Source of the DNA: Solen grandis
Taxonomy: Eukaryota > Mollusca > Bivalvia > Adapedonta > Solenidae
Assembly (NCBI GenBank): GCA_021229015.1
Contig: CM037778.1
Location: 18,483,214 to 18,547,213, forward strand
DNA: 64,000 nucleotides
Direction of reading: 5' to 3'
Positions 36,101 to 47,240 of this stretch are shown here, piece by piece. The notes beneath the pieces were generated by a model. That model worked only from the letters and a program-made list of their open reading frames with translations, was not told where the DNA came from and did not search any database. Positions within the stretch are counted from its first letter, which is position 1. Every line of letters starts with the position of its first letter. The position numbers and the translations under genes are program-made.

Positions 36101-37236
36101 TTTTATTATTATTTCTTTTCTTCTTCCCAACTAAACGCTTTTTAATATTTGCAATAGTCCTAGGACGATGAAAATTTTTTTGGTTATTAGGCACGTAGAA
36201 ATTTTGATTTCAATGATTGTCAGTACCCATGACGTCACATGACGTCAGCTAAAAAAGTGAAAAATGGTGTTCAGAAAAATGCAAATTTTAAGTTATGACG
36301 TAAAGTATGTGCTTTTTACAAAACACTCACACCCCCTGACGTCATTTTAGCGAGCTAAAAATAGTGAAAAATTTTTGTTCGCGCTCAAAAGCCACCATTT
36401 ATGGGGATTTTCTTAAATTTTTACAGATGGACACCTTAAACAAGGTTCCTATAGCCGCTTACCCCAAAAATTCCCCCCAAAAAACCAAGTTTGTGGTGAA
36501 GTAAAATTGAACATAGGCCAAAAAATTTTTTAAAAATTAAAAAGGTTTTGAAAATAGAAAGTGAAAATTCACAGTTTTTCAGTTTGCAGCATTTCACAAA
36601 ATTTTGAATTTTGGCAAAGGACGTCATAAGATCCACTTAATTTTTTAAATTTGGGGGGTTGATTTCGACATTCCGTTTTTCAGAATAATGAAAATTTCAG
36701 ATTTTTGCAGTAAAGAATGCGCTTTTGAGCAACAGCATTTTCAGCACCCTTACTCACGTGAGTCAGAGCCAAATAGTGAAAAATGGGTTCGCGCTCACAC
36801 TGCCTTTTATGATCGATTTTTTTCAAATTTTAAGAGGACTTTTAAACTAAGGGGTGAAATTTTTTTGCAGCTCCCCAATTCCAAAAAAACCAAGCATTTG
36901 GCTAAGAAAGATTCGAACATAGGCCAAAGATTTCTTTTAGGGTTAAAAACTCGGGGGAGATAAAAAATTTTAAATTTTTCAAGTTTTCATTTTTGCAAAT
37001 TTTCACATATATTTGAGTCGTGACGCCCCCAAGACTATAACAACTACCTGTACTTTTTTTTCTTTCTTCGTTACTAAACGCTTTTTTTTCGGAAAAAAAA
37101 GTCAATTGTTCAGCAAACTTTAAAAAATTTCCCAAGGGGCATTACAAAAAATTCTATCTCCTTTTTTTTTCATTAAAACATGTTGAAAAAACCCTAATTC
37201 GTTTAGAGAATGACATATTTTTTTTTTTCTTCCCTT
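36101..37236 (+). mobile_element. Subtype a elements, heavily degraded, with a tail remnant
   Basis: The recognisable start (cttttcttcttcccaactaaacgc) and several partial subtype a units are present, with many missing bases and inflated homopolymers. The junction at about 37040-37085 corresponds to the one at 20285, and a damaged tail (TTCGTTTAGAGAATGACAT) lies near 37198-37216. Confidence 0.5.
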
Positions 37237-38573
37237 AATTTGTTTAAAAAACGAGGTGTTGCCATTGACCAGAAAAATAAAAATTGATGGTATATATTAA
37301 AACCAGACTTTTTTCAATAATTGTAATTATGTACGTCAGGTAAGTCAGATTTGACGTCGGGGAAAAATTTTACGCGGTTAAGCCATTATTTTTGGGGCCA
37401 TTTCATTAAAATTTCACAAAATGGGTTAGGCTCAGTTGTGCCTTTTGGGTTTTTTTCAAAATTCGAAAGACAAATGTTTTATGGCGAATAAAATTAAAAA
37501 ATAAGACGTCAAATTCAAATGCGTAAAAAATCGCCCCCGAAAGTAAAAAGCTGATATTTAACTGAATATTCTCTGGGTCTTCTTTACATTATAAAAAATA
37601 ACCCTAGACGTCACATGCGTCATAATGCTAAAAAACTTTTTTAAAAACTTAAAGGTTTTTAAGCCCGTATGCTTTTTTTTTGTTGATTGCTTAAATTTTG
37701 TCTGAAATGCAGAATTTTAAATTTATGGACCCGTCACTTCCGTTTTTCCCGGAAAATCCCAAAAGGCAAGGGCATATATCAATTTGGGTTTTTCTTCGGC
37801 CTTATAATCCAAAAAACGTAAAATTCTTCGAGACACTATCGATAATTTTTAGTCCTTAAAAGCCTTTCACATGATATTTTTTTTGATGATCGGGGGTTTA
37901 ACGGTTGATTTTTGGGGGAAAAACAAAAATTCGGTAACCCTCAGTGTTTAAAAAGTTTAATCTGAAAACCTTTATTTTTAAAAAAAGATGATGAAAATTT
38001 TGTAGAACAAAATTTGGCCGTTTTTTTTATTTAAAGTTAATGATTTTCCCAAGATTCATGGGGAAAAGGGAAAAAAAAATTCGTGCAATAGCTTTGGGAT
38101 TTTTTTTTTTCAGGAGGTTAAGAGCTTTTTCTCAAAAAAATTTTAAAAATATTTTGTACATAAAGCGTGTGAAAGTAAAAAATTTTCAGACATTATTTTG
38201 GTACCTTAAGTTTTGAAATTGAACAAATATAAGGGGGTTACATAAAAAATAAGAATTTAAACAGAAATTTTCAGCGATTTGCCGGTTTTAAAGTTTACGG
38301 CAATATCTCAAAACTCATTAAAATAAGTCCACACCTTAACGATGAGAGGAGAATTTTAAACGATTATTTTGGTACCTTTTTTTTTAAAATTTAACAAAAT
38401 TTAAAGGGGAATACATCAAAAAACAATAAAACACAATGTAAAATTTTCGAAAAACCCACTTTGTTTCACCCTTTAAATTTAACATTTTCGGAAAATTAAT
38501 TTACAGATATGATTACATGAAATTAAAAAAAAAAAAAACTTTTTACTTAACATTTTATATTTCAGCAAAAAGT

Positions 38574-38850
38574 GTAACCGTTCCCGGGGCGGTGGGGGTT
38601 GAGTTTCCCCCCGGGGGCGGGAAGTCGTGGGGTTTGAACCAAAAAACTAAAAAAGGACGTTATAGCTCCCTTACTTGACGTCAAAATAAGGAGTTGCGTG
38701 GTTGGTCGGAAGGTAAGGACGGGTGGGTATCATGCCATGTTGGGGGGATACTGCATTTGGGGAGCACTATAACTGATTAATAACACGCTCCAAAGACTGA
38801 AATCGTCGGGGGACGTTAAAACCCCAAAAAAAAACAAACAAACAAATAAA
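38574..38850 (+). mobile_element. Degraded copy of the tRNA-derived SINE
   Basis: It aligns with 5681-5977 through GTTCCCGG, the box B region (gtcgtggggtttgaacc), TTATAGCTCCCTTACTTGAC, GGTATCATGCCA and GGGGACGTTAAA. Extra G and missing bases disrupt both promoter boxes. It occupies the same position within its host element as the first copy, so it was inserted before the two host copies separated. Confidence 0.7.
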
Positions 38851-39450
38851 CAAGTGTTTACAATGATTTAAAAATTTTGGGGGAAATATTTTTTTACTTC
38901 TTAACATACATTGCAGCATTTTGTTTTCCCTAATCCTTGGGCGTTTTTTTCCATACATTTAGACCGTTTTGAAACTTGCAATTTTTCCCACTTTATGTTG
39001 CATCAATCGATAAATGTTTTTTAAGCTAAATTTAAATTTTGTAAAGAAACCATTGAAAATATTTTTAATACAATGTAATTTAAAACCCAAAATTTAGTCC
39101 CGAGCCGTATAAGGAGAAAATTTGAAACAAAATGATCAACAAATTTATCCGTTCAAACAATTTGTCCTAGCTAAAAACCAAAAGAATAACTTTGTGTAAT
39201 ACAGTCGTCGATCGATATACAAGCGTTATTGGAATTAAACAAAAGAGGCTACACACGTCGACGTTTCTATTGCAGGGTTGATTTCACGGTGCAACCCTAT
39301 CGGCACTCCTGGGGAAAATCGTATATGGGGAGGTTCTCGCGTTCCCCGTCTTTTCCCCCAAAAAAACTGCAAAGCTGGAGGGAAGGAAAAAACAGCCCAA
39401 AGGTCATTTTAAAAAAATGAGTTTCAATTTAAGATTGACGGAAAATAGGG

Positions 39451-39690
39451 GGGCCCCCGTTGCCGAGGGGTTTTCATCGTGGACACAAATTTTCCTCCCC
39501 ACCGCGTGGGTTCAAACCCGAAGGGATTCGGTTTTTTTATGTGAGGAAGCCCCCCAGCTGGTTGCGGTGGGGCGGGGTTCTACCTGGGTACCTCTGTGTA
39601 CTGGGGGGCTTTTCCCCCCTGAAAATTTGTGGACTCGCAAAAATGATTAAAAACTATCCGGGGCGGTAAACCCCAATACAACAAAACAAC
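39451..39690 (+). mobile_element. Second tRNA-derived SINE family
   Basis: It begins GGCCCCCGTTGCCGAGGGG (box A-like) and has GTGGGTTCAAACCC (box B) at about 39507-39520. The middle part includes GGCGGGGTTCTACCTGGGTA, and the tail is GGCGGTAAACCCCAATAC plus CAACAAAAC. The head and middle differ from the SINE at 5681, though both tails share a GTAAACCC/GTTAAACC motif followed by an A/C-rich repeat. It lies in the low-quality stretch, so individual bases are not reliable. Confidence 0.7.
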
Positions 39691-41790
39691 GGGGAATTTT
39701 GAGTATCTTAGCTAGTTTGCGTTAAACGTTTAAAATTTAAAAGCGCGACCGAAATTTGGGGCCCAACAGTTTAGGATGAAAACATAAACAAACCCAAGGT
39801 CTCTGATTTTCCAGCATTTTTTTTTAAAGCATGCTCCCCGCACTTTGGTTTTTTGTTTGAAATAAATTTTTCATGCTTCTTGTGAAAAAAATAGAAAATA
39901 GGGGAAGGGGATCCCCTTTTTCCCCGAATAATTTAACAAAAAAAAAACAAAAAAAAAACAAAAAAAAAAACGCATTCAATTGTTCAAATAACCCCGTTTT
40001 TTCCCCAAAATTAAAAGTGGGGTAGCTGCATTTTTTTCGATATACAACAACTTATTACACATTCGATTGGGGTTAAAAATTTTGCTGCAAATTGCCGTGA
40101 GTATGACGGTTTTTTCTCACATTTTGTGTTCTTTCCCCACTGAAAAAAACAACAATTTAAACAAGCCTATCGGTTGCTACGGCAATTAAAGTGATATAAA
40201 AGTAAATATTTAAAACAATAAAATAATATTTATTTTCTTAAAAAAAGGACAAGGCCCTTTAAAATCCGAAAACCGTCAAAAATAAACTAAATTAACGCGC
40301 ATAAAACCCTAACTTTTTAAATTAACAAAAAAATCCTTTAAATTTAATGAATTTAACAGTGCGATTTTTTTTATGCAACAACACAAAAAATTTGAAAAAG
40401 TTAAAAAAAAATTTTCTTTTTTTCAGACGATTTTAAGAATAATAAAAAGATAATCAAAGATATTTTTAAAACTTTTATTTATGTAAATTAATCCCCCCCC
40501 CGTGGGCCCCTTTTTTGACAAAGAAGGGATAGAGTTAATCTTTGTTCTTTAAATCCTGGACGAATCAATCATTATGTATTTACTTTTCGCTTTGTCAAAA
40601 AGTTAATTTTTAAAATGATAAAATTACACAAATTAAAAAAATAGACCATTAATTAAACAAACTTTTCAGTTTGATTCTCTCTCTCTCCTTTTTTAAAGGA
40701 AATGCAATAGTGGCGATCAAATTAGAGAATTTTTTTTAAAAAAAAACCCTAGAGGAATTTATCTTTTTTATTTTATATCAAAAAATAGTAAAAAAAAAAA
40801 AAAAAATTAAAAAAATTTATTTTAACAATTTTTTTCTGATACGAAAAAATACAAATAAATGCAAAGTACAAATTAAAAAAAAAAATTCGGGAAGGACCCA
40901 AAATTTTTTTTTCCTAAAAATAACAAAAACCTAGCTTGCAAATAGCCCGCTTTGGAAATGCAAGAGTCCCCCCGGGGCTTCAAAAATGATGTGCAGAGAG
41001 ATTCCCCCTGCAAGACAAAAACCCCAAAAGGGGGTTTTTAAGAAATTTCATTAAAAAGGAAAAATTTTTTCCGAATCTTCTTGAAAAATACTTAAAAGAA
41101 TACTTTTATGGCATATTGGGGACAAAAACAAAGCTTAAACCCTGAAGCCTGTAAATGCCGAATTTGTTTTTTTTTTGTACCACTAAACTGTTTTTGGGCC
41201 AGTTTCAGGCGCATCGCTGATAAGAAAAGTTTCCCCACATTACATAGCTAAGTACCAATTTCCTCAAAACTTAAATTGAGCAATACCTTAAAATACCTTG
41301 GGCTTTTTTTTTTCCCTTCCGTCCAGCGTTTGCAGTGTTTTTGGAGAGAAACCGTCAAAAAGCAGAGAGCATCCCCCTAACGATTTCCCCCAGAGACCTT
41401 TCGATAGGTTTTCACCCGGGTTTTAATTTTTTCCTGCGACGTCTGAAAAAAAAAAAAGAATTTTATAGCAAATTAAAGGCTTAAATTTTTTAAATTCTTT
41501 ATTTTTAAACCTATAAAAAAACCCAAAAATGCTACAGGAATTGTCGGGGTTTTTAGGCCATTTTTTTTGGACCTGAATACATAATTGGGGAATTTAAAGA
41601 AAATGAATCAAAAAAAAAATTTTTTTATTTTTGCCCTAGGCTTATTTCAAAAAGTTCATGATGAGAAGTCCCTACAAAAAAAAAAAAGGTAGGGAATTTA
41701 AAAATTTTTTTTTTAACGTATTTTTATTAAAATTTTTTAAAGTTCAGAAAGTCCCATCATTGTTCAACGAATGAAATCTGTTTTTTTTTT

Positions 41791-42033
41791 TTTTTTTTTT
41801 CCTTTGAGGTTAAAATAAAACAGGTTGCCCCGACTAGCAGCATGAAATTTAAAGTATACACATGACTTTGGGCTTTTATCGTCATATTTTTTTTCTTCAT
41901 GTGACTCAATACTCATGCGAAAAAAAGCACAAAAGCTTGTACCGCTCTACGCCTCATGATTGGCCGATTTTTTTATTTTTTTCACAAAGTATAATTATTT
42001 TTTGTTGCGGATTAAAACGTTTTTCAATATTTT
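41791..42033 (+). mobile_element. Subtype g unit start, degraded, running into the gap
   Basis: It corresponds to 27297-27556 (ttgaggttaaaataaaacaggttgcc, then AAAGCTTGTACCGCTCTACG) with many indels. It follows the tail at about 41757 and stops at the run of N. Confidence 0.6.
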
Positions 42034-42133
42034 NNNNNNNNNNNNNNNNNNNNNNNNNNNNNNNNNNNNNNNNNNNNNNNNNNNNNNNNNNNNNNNNNNN
42101 NNNNNNNNNNNNNNNNNNNNNNNNNNNNNNNNN
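42034..42133. other. Assembly gap (100 N)
   Basis: Exactly 100 unknown bases, the usual placeholder for a gap of unknown size. Sequence type changes completely across it: CRE-rich repeats on the left, ordinary AT-rich DNA with a Harbinger transposon on the right. True adjacency of the two sides is therefore not established. Confidence 0.98.
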
Positions 42134-42215
42134 TTATCAATAATTATTGATCAAATGTTATGATCATACAAATAATGAATTACTCATTAATTTTGAATTC
42201 CTTTCAATGTTACAG

Positions 42216-42931
42216 GAACGCAACAGGAACCAGCTGAAGCTGAGCCTAATGTCTGCACTGGAAGAGGGTAGGTTCAGTTGATAATTGAAGTGCTCAGTCT
42301 ATCCAGTTTGGTTGGTAAATATAGATGCTTGAGTGATTGGAAATTAAAGAAAACAACATAAATATTGCCATGTACTTAACAGTTCATAGATATCCATAAA
42401 AATGACATTTTTTCTTTTCTACTAAATATGATGAAATGCCTAGAAATGAATTTTTAACATTACTGATATTAACTGAATGATTGATTAACAAATTAGTTGT
42501 AACATTTTCATTATGTACATTGGTATTTTTCAGAACTACTGCAATATATGCAAAATTTTGACAATATAAATAAGACAACTGCATGGAACTTCAGAAATAT
42601 TCATGCATTTCATTATAGAATAAAAAACAAAATTTATGCTATATTTCTTTCAGTTATTTATTACATTTTATCATTATGTATATACTATTTTTTTTTTTAA
42701 ATGGAATAATAGTTTCTACCAATATTTGTATATTCTAACAGTACCTGTATGTAAAATTGTTCCCCTGGCAGAAGGAAAAGGAGTATCAAGGACCTCCAAA
42801 GTGAATATCTTGAAGGTGCTGTAAAGCTTCAACACATTCAGATGAAATGCTGCCAGGCACAATTAGAGACTCGTCAGAAAGTCAACCAGTTAGTTGACAA
42901 AATGTACACTAAAGTATGTGCAGAAGATTAG
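42216..42931 (+). CDS. 3' terminal exons of a Harbinger partner-like protein (partial)
   Basis: Two exons can be read. Exon n-1 is 42216-42267, with acceptor TTACAG before it and donor GTAGGT after it. The last exon is 42772-42931, with acceptor CCCCTGGCAG and stop TAG. Only one frame stays open across the junction. It gives an acidic, Pro/Glu-rich stretch, a basic GRGRKRS motif, and about 45 residues rich in Gln, Leu, Lys and Glu in a coiled-coil-like pattern, ending VCAED. It converges on the HARBI1-like transposase, with stops 364 bp apart. Harbinger transposons are known to carry a second gene for a Myb/SANT-like DNA-binding partner, and such a C-terminal coiled coil would fit. The DNA-binding domain itself would lie to the left, in or beyond the gap, so this identity is inferred from context. 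Confidence 0.5.
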
Positions 42932-45623
42932 GTAAATATAATTTGATAAATTTTACATTTAAATACTGTGAGTCCAAATTCATTTTAAATGATATCTCCT
43001 TGAGCTATAAATATTTATTTTCTTCTGCTTAAATGGTGTTCCTGTTTAAAAAATTGCTGATGTTAATTAGGTATGTGTACTTAATTTTCACTAAAATTGA
43101 TAGAAAGCCTTACTTAATTTTACTAAGTTAAAAAAAAAATAAAAGATACATATTTGTGATAATAAAACACTAAAGGAATGTAATGTTCAATGTAAATGCA
43201 ATATATCTAATACATAAAAGAAAGAGCATCAAATGTGTGTATTTTGATTTCATTATTTACAAATAATGGCAGTCATGAAACCTTTTTTTTTTCTTCAGAT
43301 ACTGAAATATGTGACAGCCACATGGTCCCTGATGGCCTTGCCATCCTGCTGCCCTTGATAGGGATCCATGTCTGGCTGCTGTTCTTCAGATGGGTCATCC
43401 AAGTGTGTGGGTTCCTTCCATAGGAGTGAGAGATTGTGCAGTACCGCACATGCCACAACAATGCGGCTAACCTTTGAAGGCCTCATCCTCACCTGGATAA
43501 AATTATATTTATGTCTGTTAACTGCCATGTAATTAATTATTTCATGTACTGTTGATTAAAACAATGTTTATTTAAAACCTAATTCATTTTGAGATATGAT
43601 GGAGCCATGAAGTAAAAGAATATACATATAAAACTGCCTTGTTATTTCAATATTTTATATCCTTAAAAGATGAGAAAAAAAATTGAAATTTAAAAAAAAA
43701 TATTACAAATACTTTTATATCTTAATATAACAACACTCATCGTGAACATTAGAGCTATCTTAGAATATGTATTTATCTTAATGTAAAATGGGATAAAACA
43801 TAAAAATGTAATTATAATCCTTGATAGTTGAACTCCACAAGGTGAGTGAAGGTAAGAATATATAAAAAAGTAAATTTGTTGGATGAACAGAATGATGATA
43901 AAATTGATTAACTTAAACTATAGTAAATTTTAAATAAATTGCATGCTCACTTCTGAATGGAGCACATGAAACCTCCTCTTCCAAACCCCAAAAACTCTCT
44001 CTATTACATTTCTCGTACAAGTGTGGCTTTTGTTGTACCTTTCCTGTGCTGCAGTGGATGGATTGATGTATGGTGTCAAGAGGAATGGCCTGCAGGGGTA
44101 TCCACTATCTTTTTAAGCAGGTTTCAAAAAGAAAATAATTAAAAAGAAAAATTAGGCAAAATCAGCTGTTGAAAATTACATATTTAGTATTGTAAGAAAA
44201 AAATGCAGAAATAATTAAATATCACAGAAATAAAACATAATGTATCTTGGAATTCTTATGAAAATATAAGTAAAAATTGCTTTGTACAAAATGAGCAAAA
44301 CAAAGTCAATCTTCACTGAAATTATCTTTTTTTACAAATTATTAAAATAGTAATTGGTATAAAAAATTTTATAACCTTGATAGTAACAATACCTTGATGA
44401 TAATGCTCCATATGGGGACAAAGGTTACTGCTCCTGAATACATGACTATCATGAGAACTACCTGGCCAAGCAGCATTGATGCTTGTGATTCTACCTGTAA
44501 TGGTTAAAAAGGTGAATTAAAGCATATAAATATCATTAACAGCAATATCTACCATGAAAATAATAATAAAGACATTGTGTATTAGAAAGACCATCAATGT
44601 ATTTCTATGTTAATTATAATTTAATGAATTTTGTTGATTGTGCAGTAATGCATATTTAATACAAGTAATAATTATAAAAGTGAACTGTTACTAAGTCTTA
44701 GAGCCTGGCCATTGGGTGACCTCGGGGGACACCAAATTATTACAATTCAGTCAATCTCATCATTAGGAACAAGAATATATACTGAGTATGGTTTAGAGGT
44801 GGGGATCTGAACATTTTTTTAATGAAAAAAAGGCCATAAGTAAAATTCATAGGGTGGAGTCTGACACCTGGGTGACTTCAAAGTAGTACTATTCAATTCT
44901 TCTCATTTTATTATTTATTTTTAAAAAAAATTATCTCATACAAAACATTTAACACATTTTAAACGCGCGCGCGCTCTCTATCTCTCTCGCTTAATTATAT
45001 CAGACTTTGAAACAGACTATAAAAATTAAAATTTATAACATGTACGCTGTAACTATAAATGTGATGACCATCTTTTAACTTGAAAATGCATTTTGTTAAT
45101 ATAATCGTAGTCACATGACATAATTTTATTCTTTATTTTTTTTTAAATAAAGTGCAACAAAGAGGACTTTATTACATAAAGTATAACATGTTTGATTCAT
45201 TTGATTTTTTTAAAAACGCAAAAAATACCGACAATTTCCAATGATTTTTTTTCCCTTTAGAATATCGCTTCTTACTATCATACAAGTGTTTTGATGGACT
45301 TTTATAGGAAAATAAAGTACAGGTCTTAAAATATACTTGTGAACATTTTTTTAAACGTAGAATCACAAAACGATTGAAACCAGAGAAACAAATTGGTAAA
45401 TAACGAGTACATCCTTCACGCCAGTAAATTAGAATCAAGGGAAGCTACTGGGTATAATTTAAAGGGAGGTCATGCTAAATAACTCACCAAGGTGATCACA
45501 AGAAGCTTGAACGTTGATTGAATGGTATCTTTTTCTATTCACGTAAAACATTTCCTCATCTTTGGGTGGAGAAATGATTCGGACGTGCGTTCCATCAATA
45601 CAACCGATTACACCTGGGAATTT

Positions 45624-46767
45624 TTAGCTCACCTGAGCACGTGTGCTCAGGATGAGCTTTTAGGATCGATGAATGTCCGTCGTCCGTCCGTCCGTCCGTC
45701 CGTCGTCCGTCGTCCACAATTTGTTTGTTTGCACTCTAGCATCTTCATTTTATGAGCAATTATCTTCAAACTTTAAAACAATGTTTATAACCATAAAATC
45801 TCGGCCAAGTTCGATTATGGCTGATATCGGAACATTAGGTCAGGAGTTATGCCCCTTTTAAAATTAAAAAAAGCCAGATTTCACATTGTTTGCACTCTAG
45901 CATCTTCATTTCATGAGCAATTATCTTCAAACTTTATATCAATGTTTATAACCATAAAATCACGGCCAAGTTCGATTATGGCTGATATCGTACCATTAGG
46001 TCAGGAGTTATGCCCCTTTTAATATTAAAAAAATGCCATATTTCAAGTTGTTTACACTCTAGCATCTTCATCTTTTGAGCAATCCTCTTCAAACTTTATG
46101 GCAATGCTTATGACCATAAGGTCTCGATTGAGTTCGATTATGGCTGAGATTCATCAATTAGGTCAGGAGTTATGCCCCTTTTAATATTCAAAAAATGCCA
46201 TATTTCACTTTGTTTACACTCTAGCATCTTCATCTTTTTAGCAATCATCTTCAAACTTTATGGCAATGCTTATGACCATAATGTCTCGATTGAGTTTGAT
46301 TATGACTGAGATCAGTTGATTAGGTCAGGAGTTAAGCCCCTTTTAATATAAAAAAATGCCAGATTTCACGTTGTTTACACTCCAACATCTTCATCTTTTG
46401 AGCAATCATCTTCAAACTTTATTACAATGTTTATGACCATTAGGTCTCGATTGAGTTCTATTAATGCTGAGATCCGTCAATTAGTTCAGAGTTATGCCCC
46501 TTTTAATATAAAAAAAGCCAGAAATCACTTTGTTTACACTCTAGCATCTTCATCTTTTGAGCAATCATCTTCAAACTTTATGACAATGTTTATGACCATA
46601 ATCTCACAATCTGGTTCAATTATAACTGATATTGACATGTAAATTTAGGAGTTATGCCCATTTCACCATAAAAAAAAGCCAGATTTCACTTTTACACTCA
46701 AGCATCTTTATTTCTTAAGCAATCATCTTTCTCAGGTGAGCGACCAAGGGCCATCTTGGCCCTCTTG
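45624..46767 (+). mobile_element. Family 4 Helentron-like element inserted in the transposase exon, complete
   Basis: 5' TTAGCTCACCTGAGC with arm GCTCACCTGAG (45627-45637) matches CTCAGGTGAGC (46731-46741) exactly in inverse orientation. A 7-bp hairpin AGGGCCA-tct-TGGCCCT (46747-46763) and CTTG (46764-46767) close it. Inside are a (GTCC)n-rich stretch at about 45677-45715 and about six ~150-bp units (tctagcatcttcatcttttg, ttaggtcaggagttatgcccc). The transposase frame resumes on both sides of the T-run when the element is removed, with no duplicated target. Confidence 0.9.
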
Positions 46768-46963
46768 TTTGATTTTGTAAAATCCCAGTTTTGCCTGTCG
46801 AAGTTCTTCTTCCGTTTGTGGGAATTTGATAAATTCGGTCCTCAGGTCAAAAAGAGCGTCTGTCACGTCGGTAATAACTCGTGAGACAGTCGCAATGTCA
46901 ACCCCAAAGGTATCACCGATGACCTGTAAAAAATTTCCAGATGCATAGAAACGCAGAGCGATC

Positions 46964-47034
46964 ATGATCTGTCAATGTTCTGGGCTGAGAATCTGTATCG
47001 TCGTCTTAGTTCTTCGTCGCCGTCCTTAGGCGTC
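46964..47034 (-). repeat. 71-bp templated insertion within the transposase
   Basis: CATGATCTG occurs at both ends (46963 and 47034), and removing one 71-bp period rejoins PRQQIM to IALRFY in frame. Most of the insert (from GTCAATGTTCTGGG to TTCGTCGCCGT) is an identical copy of sequence at about 47116-47167 in the same exon. Because 71 is not a multiple of 3, it shifts the reading frame. Confidence 0.75.
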
Positions 47035-47240
47035 ATGATCTGCTGTCGAGGTGTCAGAGGATTGTTCCTCTTCGTCGGTCGTTCCAGTCGGTGACCAATA
47101 AGCCCAGTAAGTCTGTCAATGTTCTGGGCTGAGAATCTGTATCGTCGTCTTAGTTCTTCGTCGCCGTAGTCTTCCATTTGTCCATTTGTCCGTCGAAATT
47201 GTCTAGGTCGTCGAGTCTGTGTCAAAATCAGAGCGTCCAT

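Larger units (their letters stand above)
37237..41790 (+). mobile_element. Poorly resolved copy of the 4400-8640 element, with its tail
   Basis: Landmarks appear in the same order as at 4431-5980: the GAGGTGTTGCCATTGAC start, one subtype c unit, the CRE-poor module, and the SINE (38574-38850). Later landmarks match 7560-7727 and 8512-8620 (41470-41740). A family 1 tail remnant (CATTGTTCAACGAATGAAATCT) lies at about 41757. The family 3 element of 7728-8511 is absent. The middle (39165-41440) does not match the first copy; apart from a second SINE I see nothing identifiable there. Confidence 0.55.
43295..47240 (-). pseudogene. HARBI1-like PIF/Harbinger transposase gene, five exons, disrupted
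   Basis: Exons on the minus strand: 47240-46768 plus 45623-45488 (one exon split by an insertion), 44494-44393, 44108-43951 and 43492-43295. Introns have clear ends (donors GTGAGTT, GTATTG and GTGAGC). The N-terminal helix-turn-helix-like region includes NFLQVIGDTFGVD. The DDE nuclease residues are visible: Asp in [12 protein letters not shown], Asp in [14 protein letters not shown], Glu in RNVIERVFG. The conserved SHDSHVF and VVACAVLHN motifs are also present. The total is about 330 residues, close to the usual ~350 for HARBI1. Breaks: a 71-bp frameshifting insertion (46964-47034), a 1.1-kb family 4 element before the first Asp, and about ten residues apparently missing before DSGYP. It cannot encode a normal transposase as assembled. 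Confidence 0.85.

Noticed and set aside
39229..39669. Plus-strand open frames in the GC-richer part near 39.4 kb
   Set aside because: They overlap a tRNA-derived SINE in a low-quality stretch and have no protein family.
1..42033. CRISPR array or bacterial-type repeat-spacer structure
   Set aside because: Repeats are ~450 bp and homologous throughout with no unique spacers; the context is eukaryotic.
43957..44142. Plus-strand open frame [11 protein letters not shown]...
   Set aside because: Antisense to a transposase exon with good splice sites on the minus strand.
44960..44990. Alternating CGCG/CTCT tract as a regulatory or Z-DNA signal
   Set aside because: A short simple-sequence tract inside a transposon intron; nothing else supports a function.
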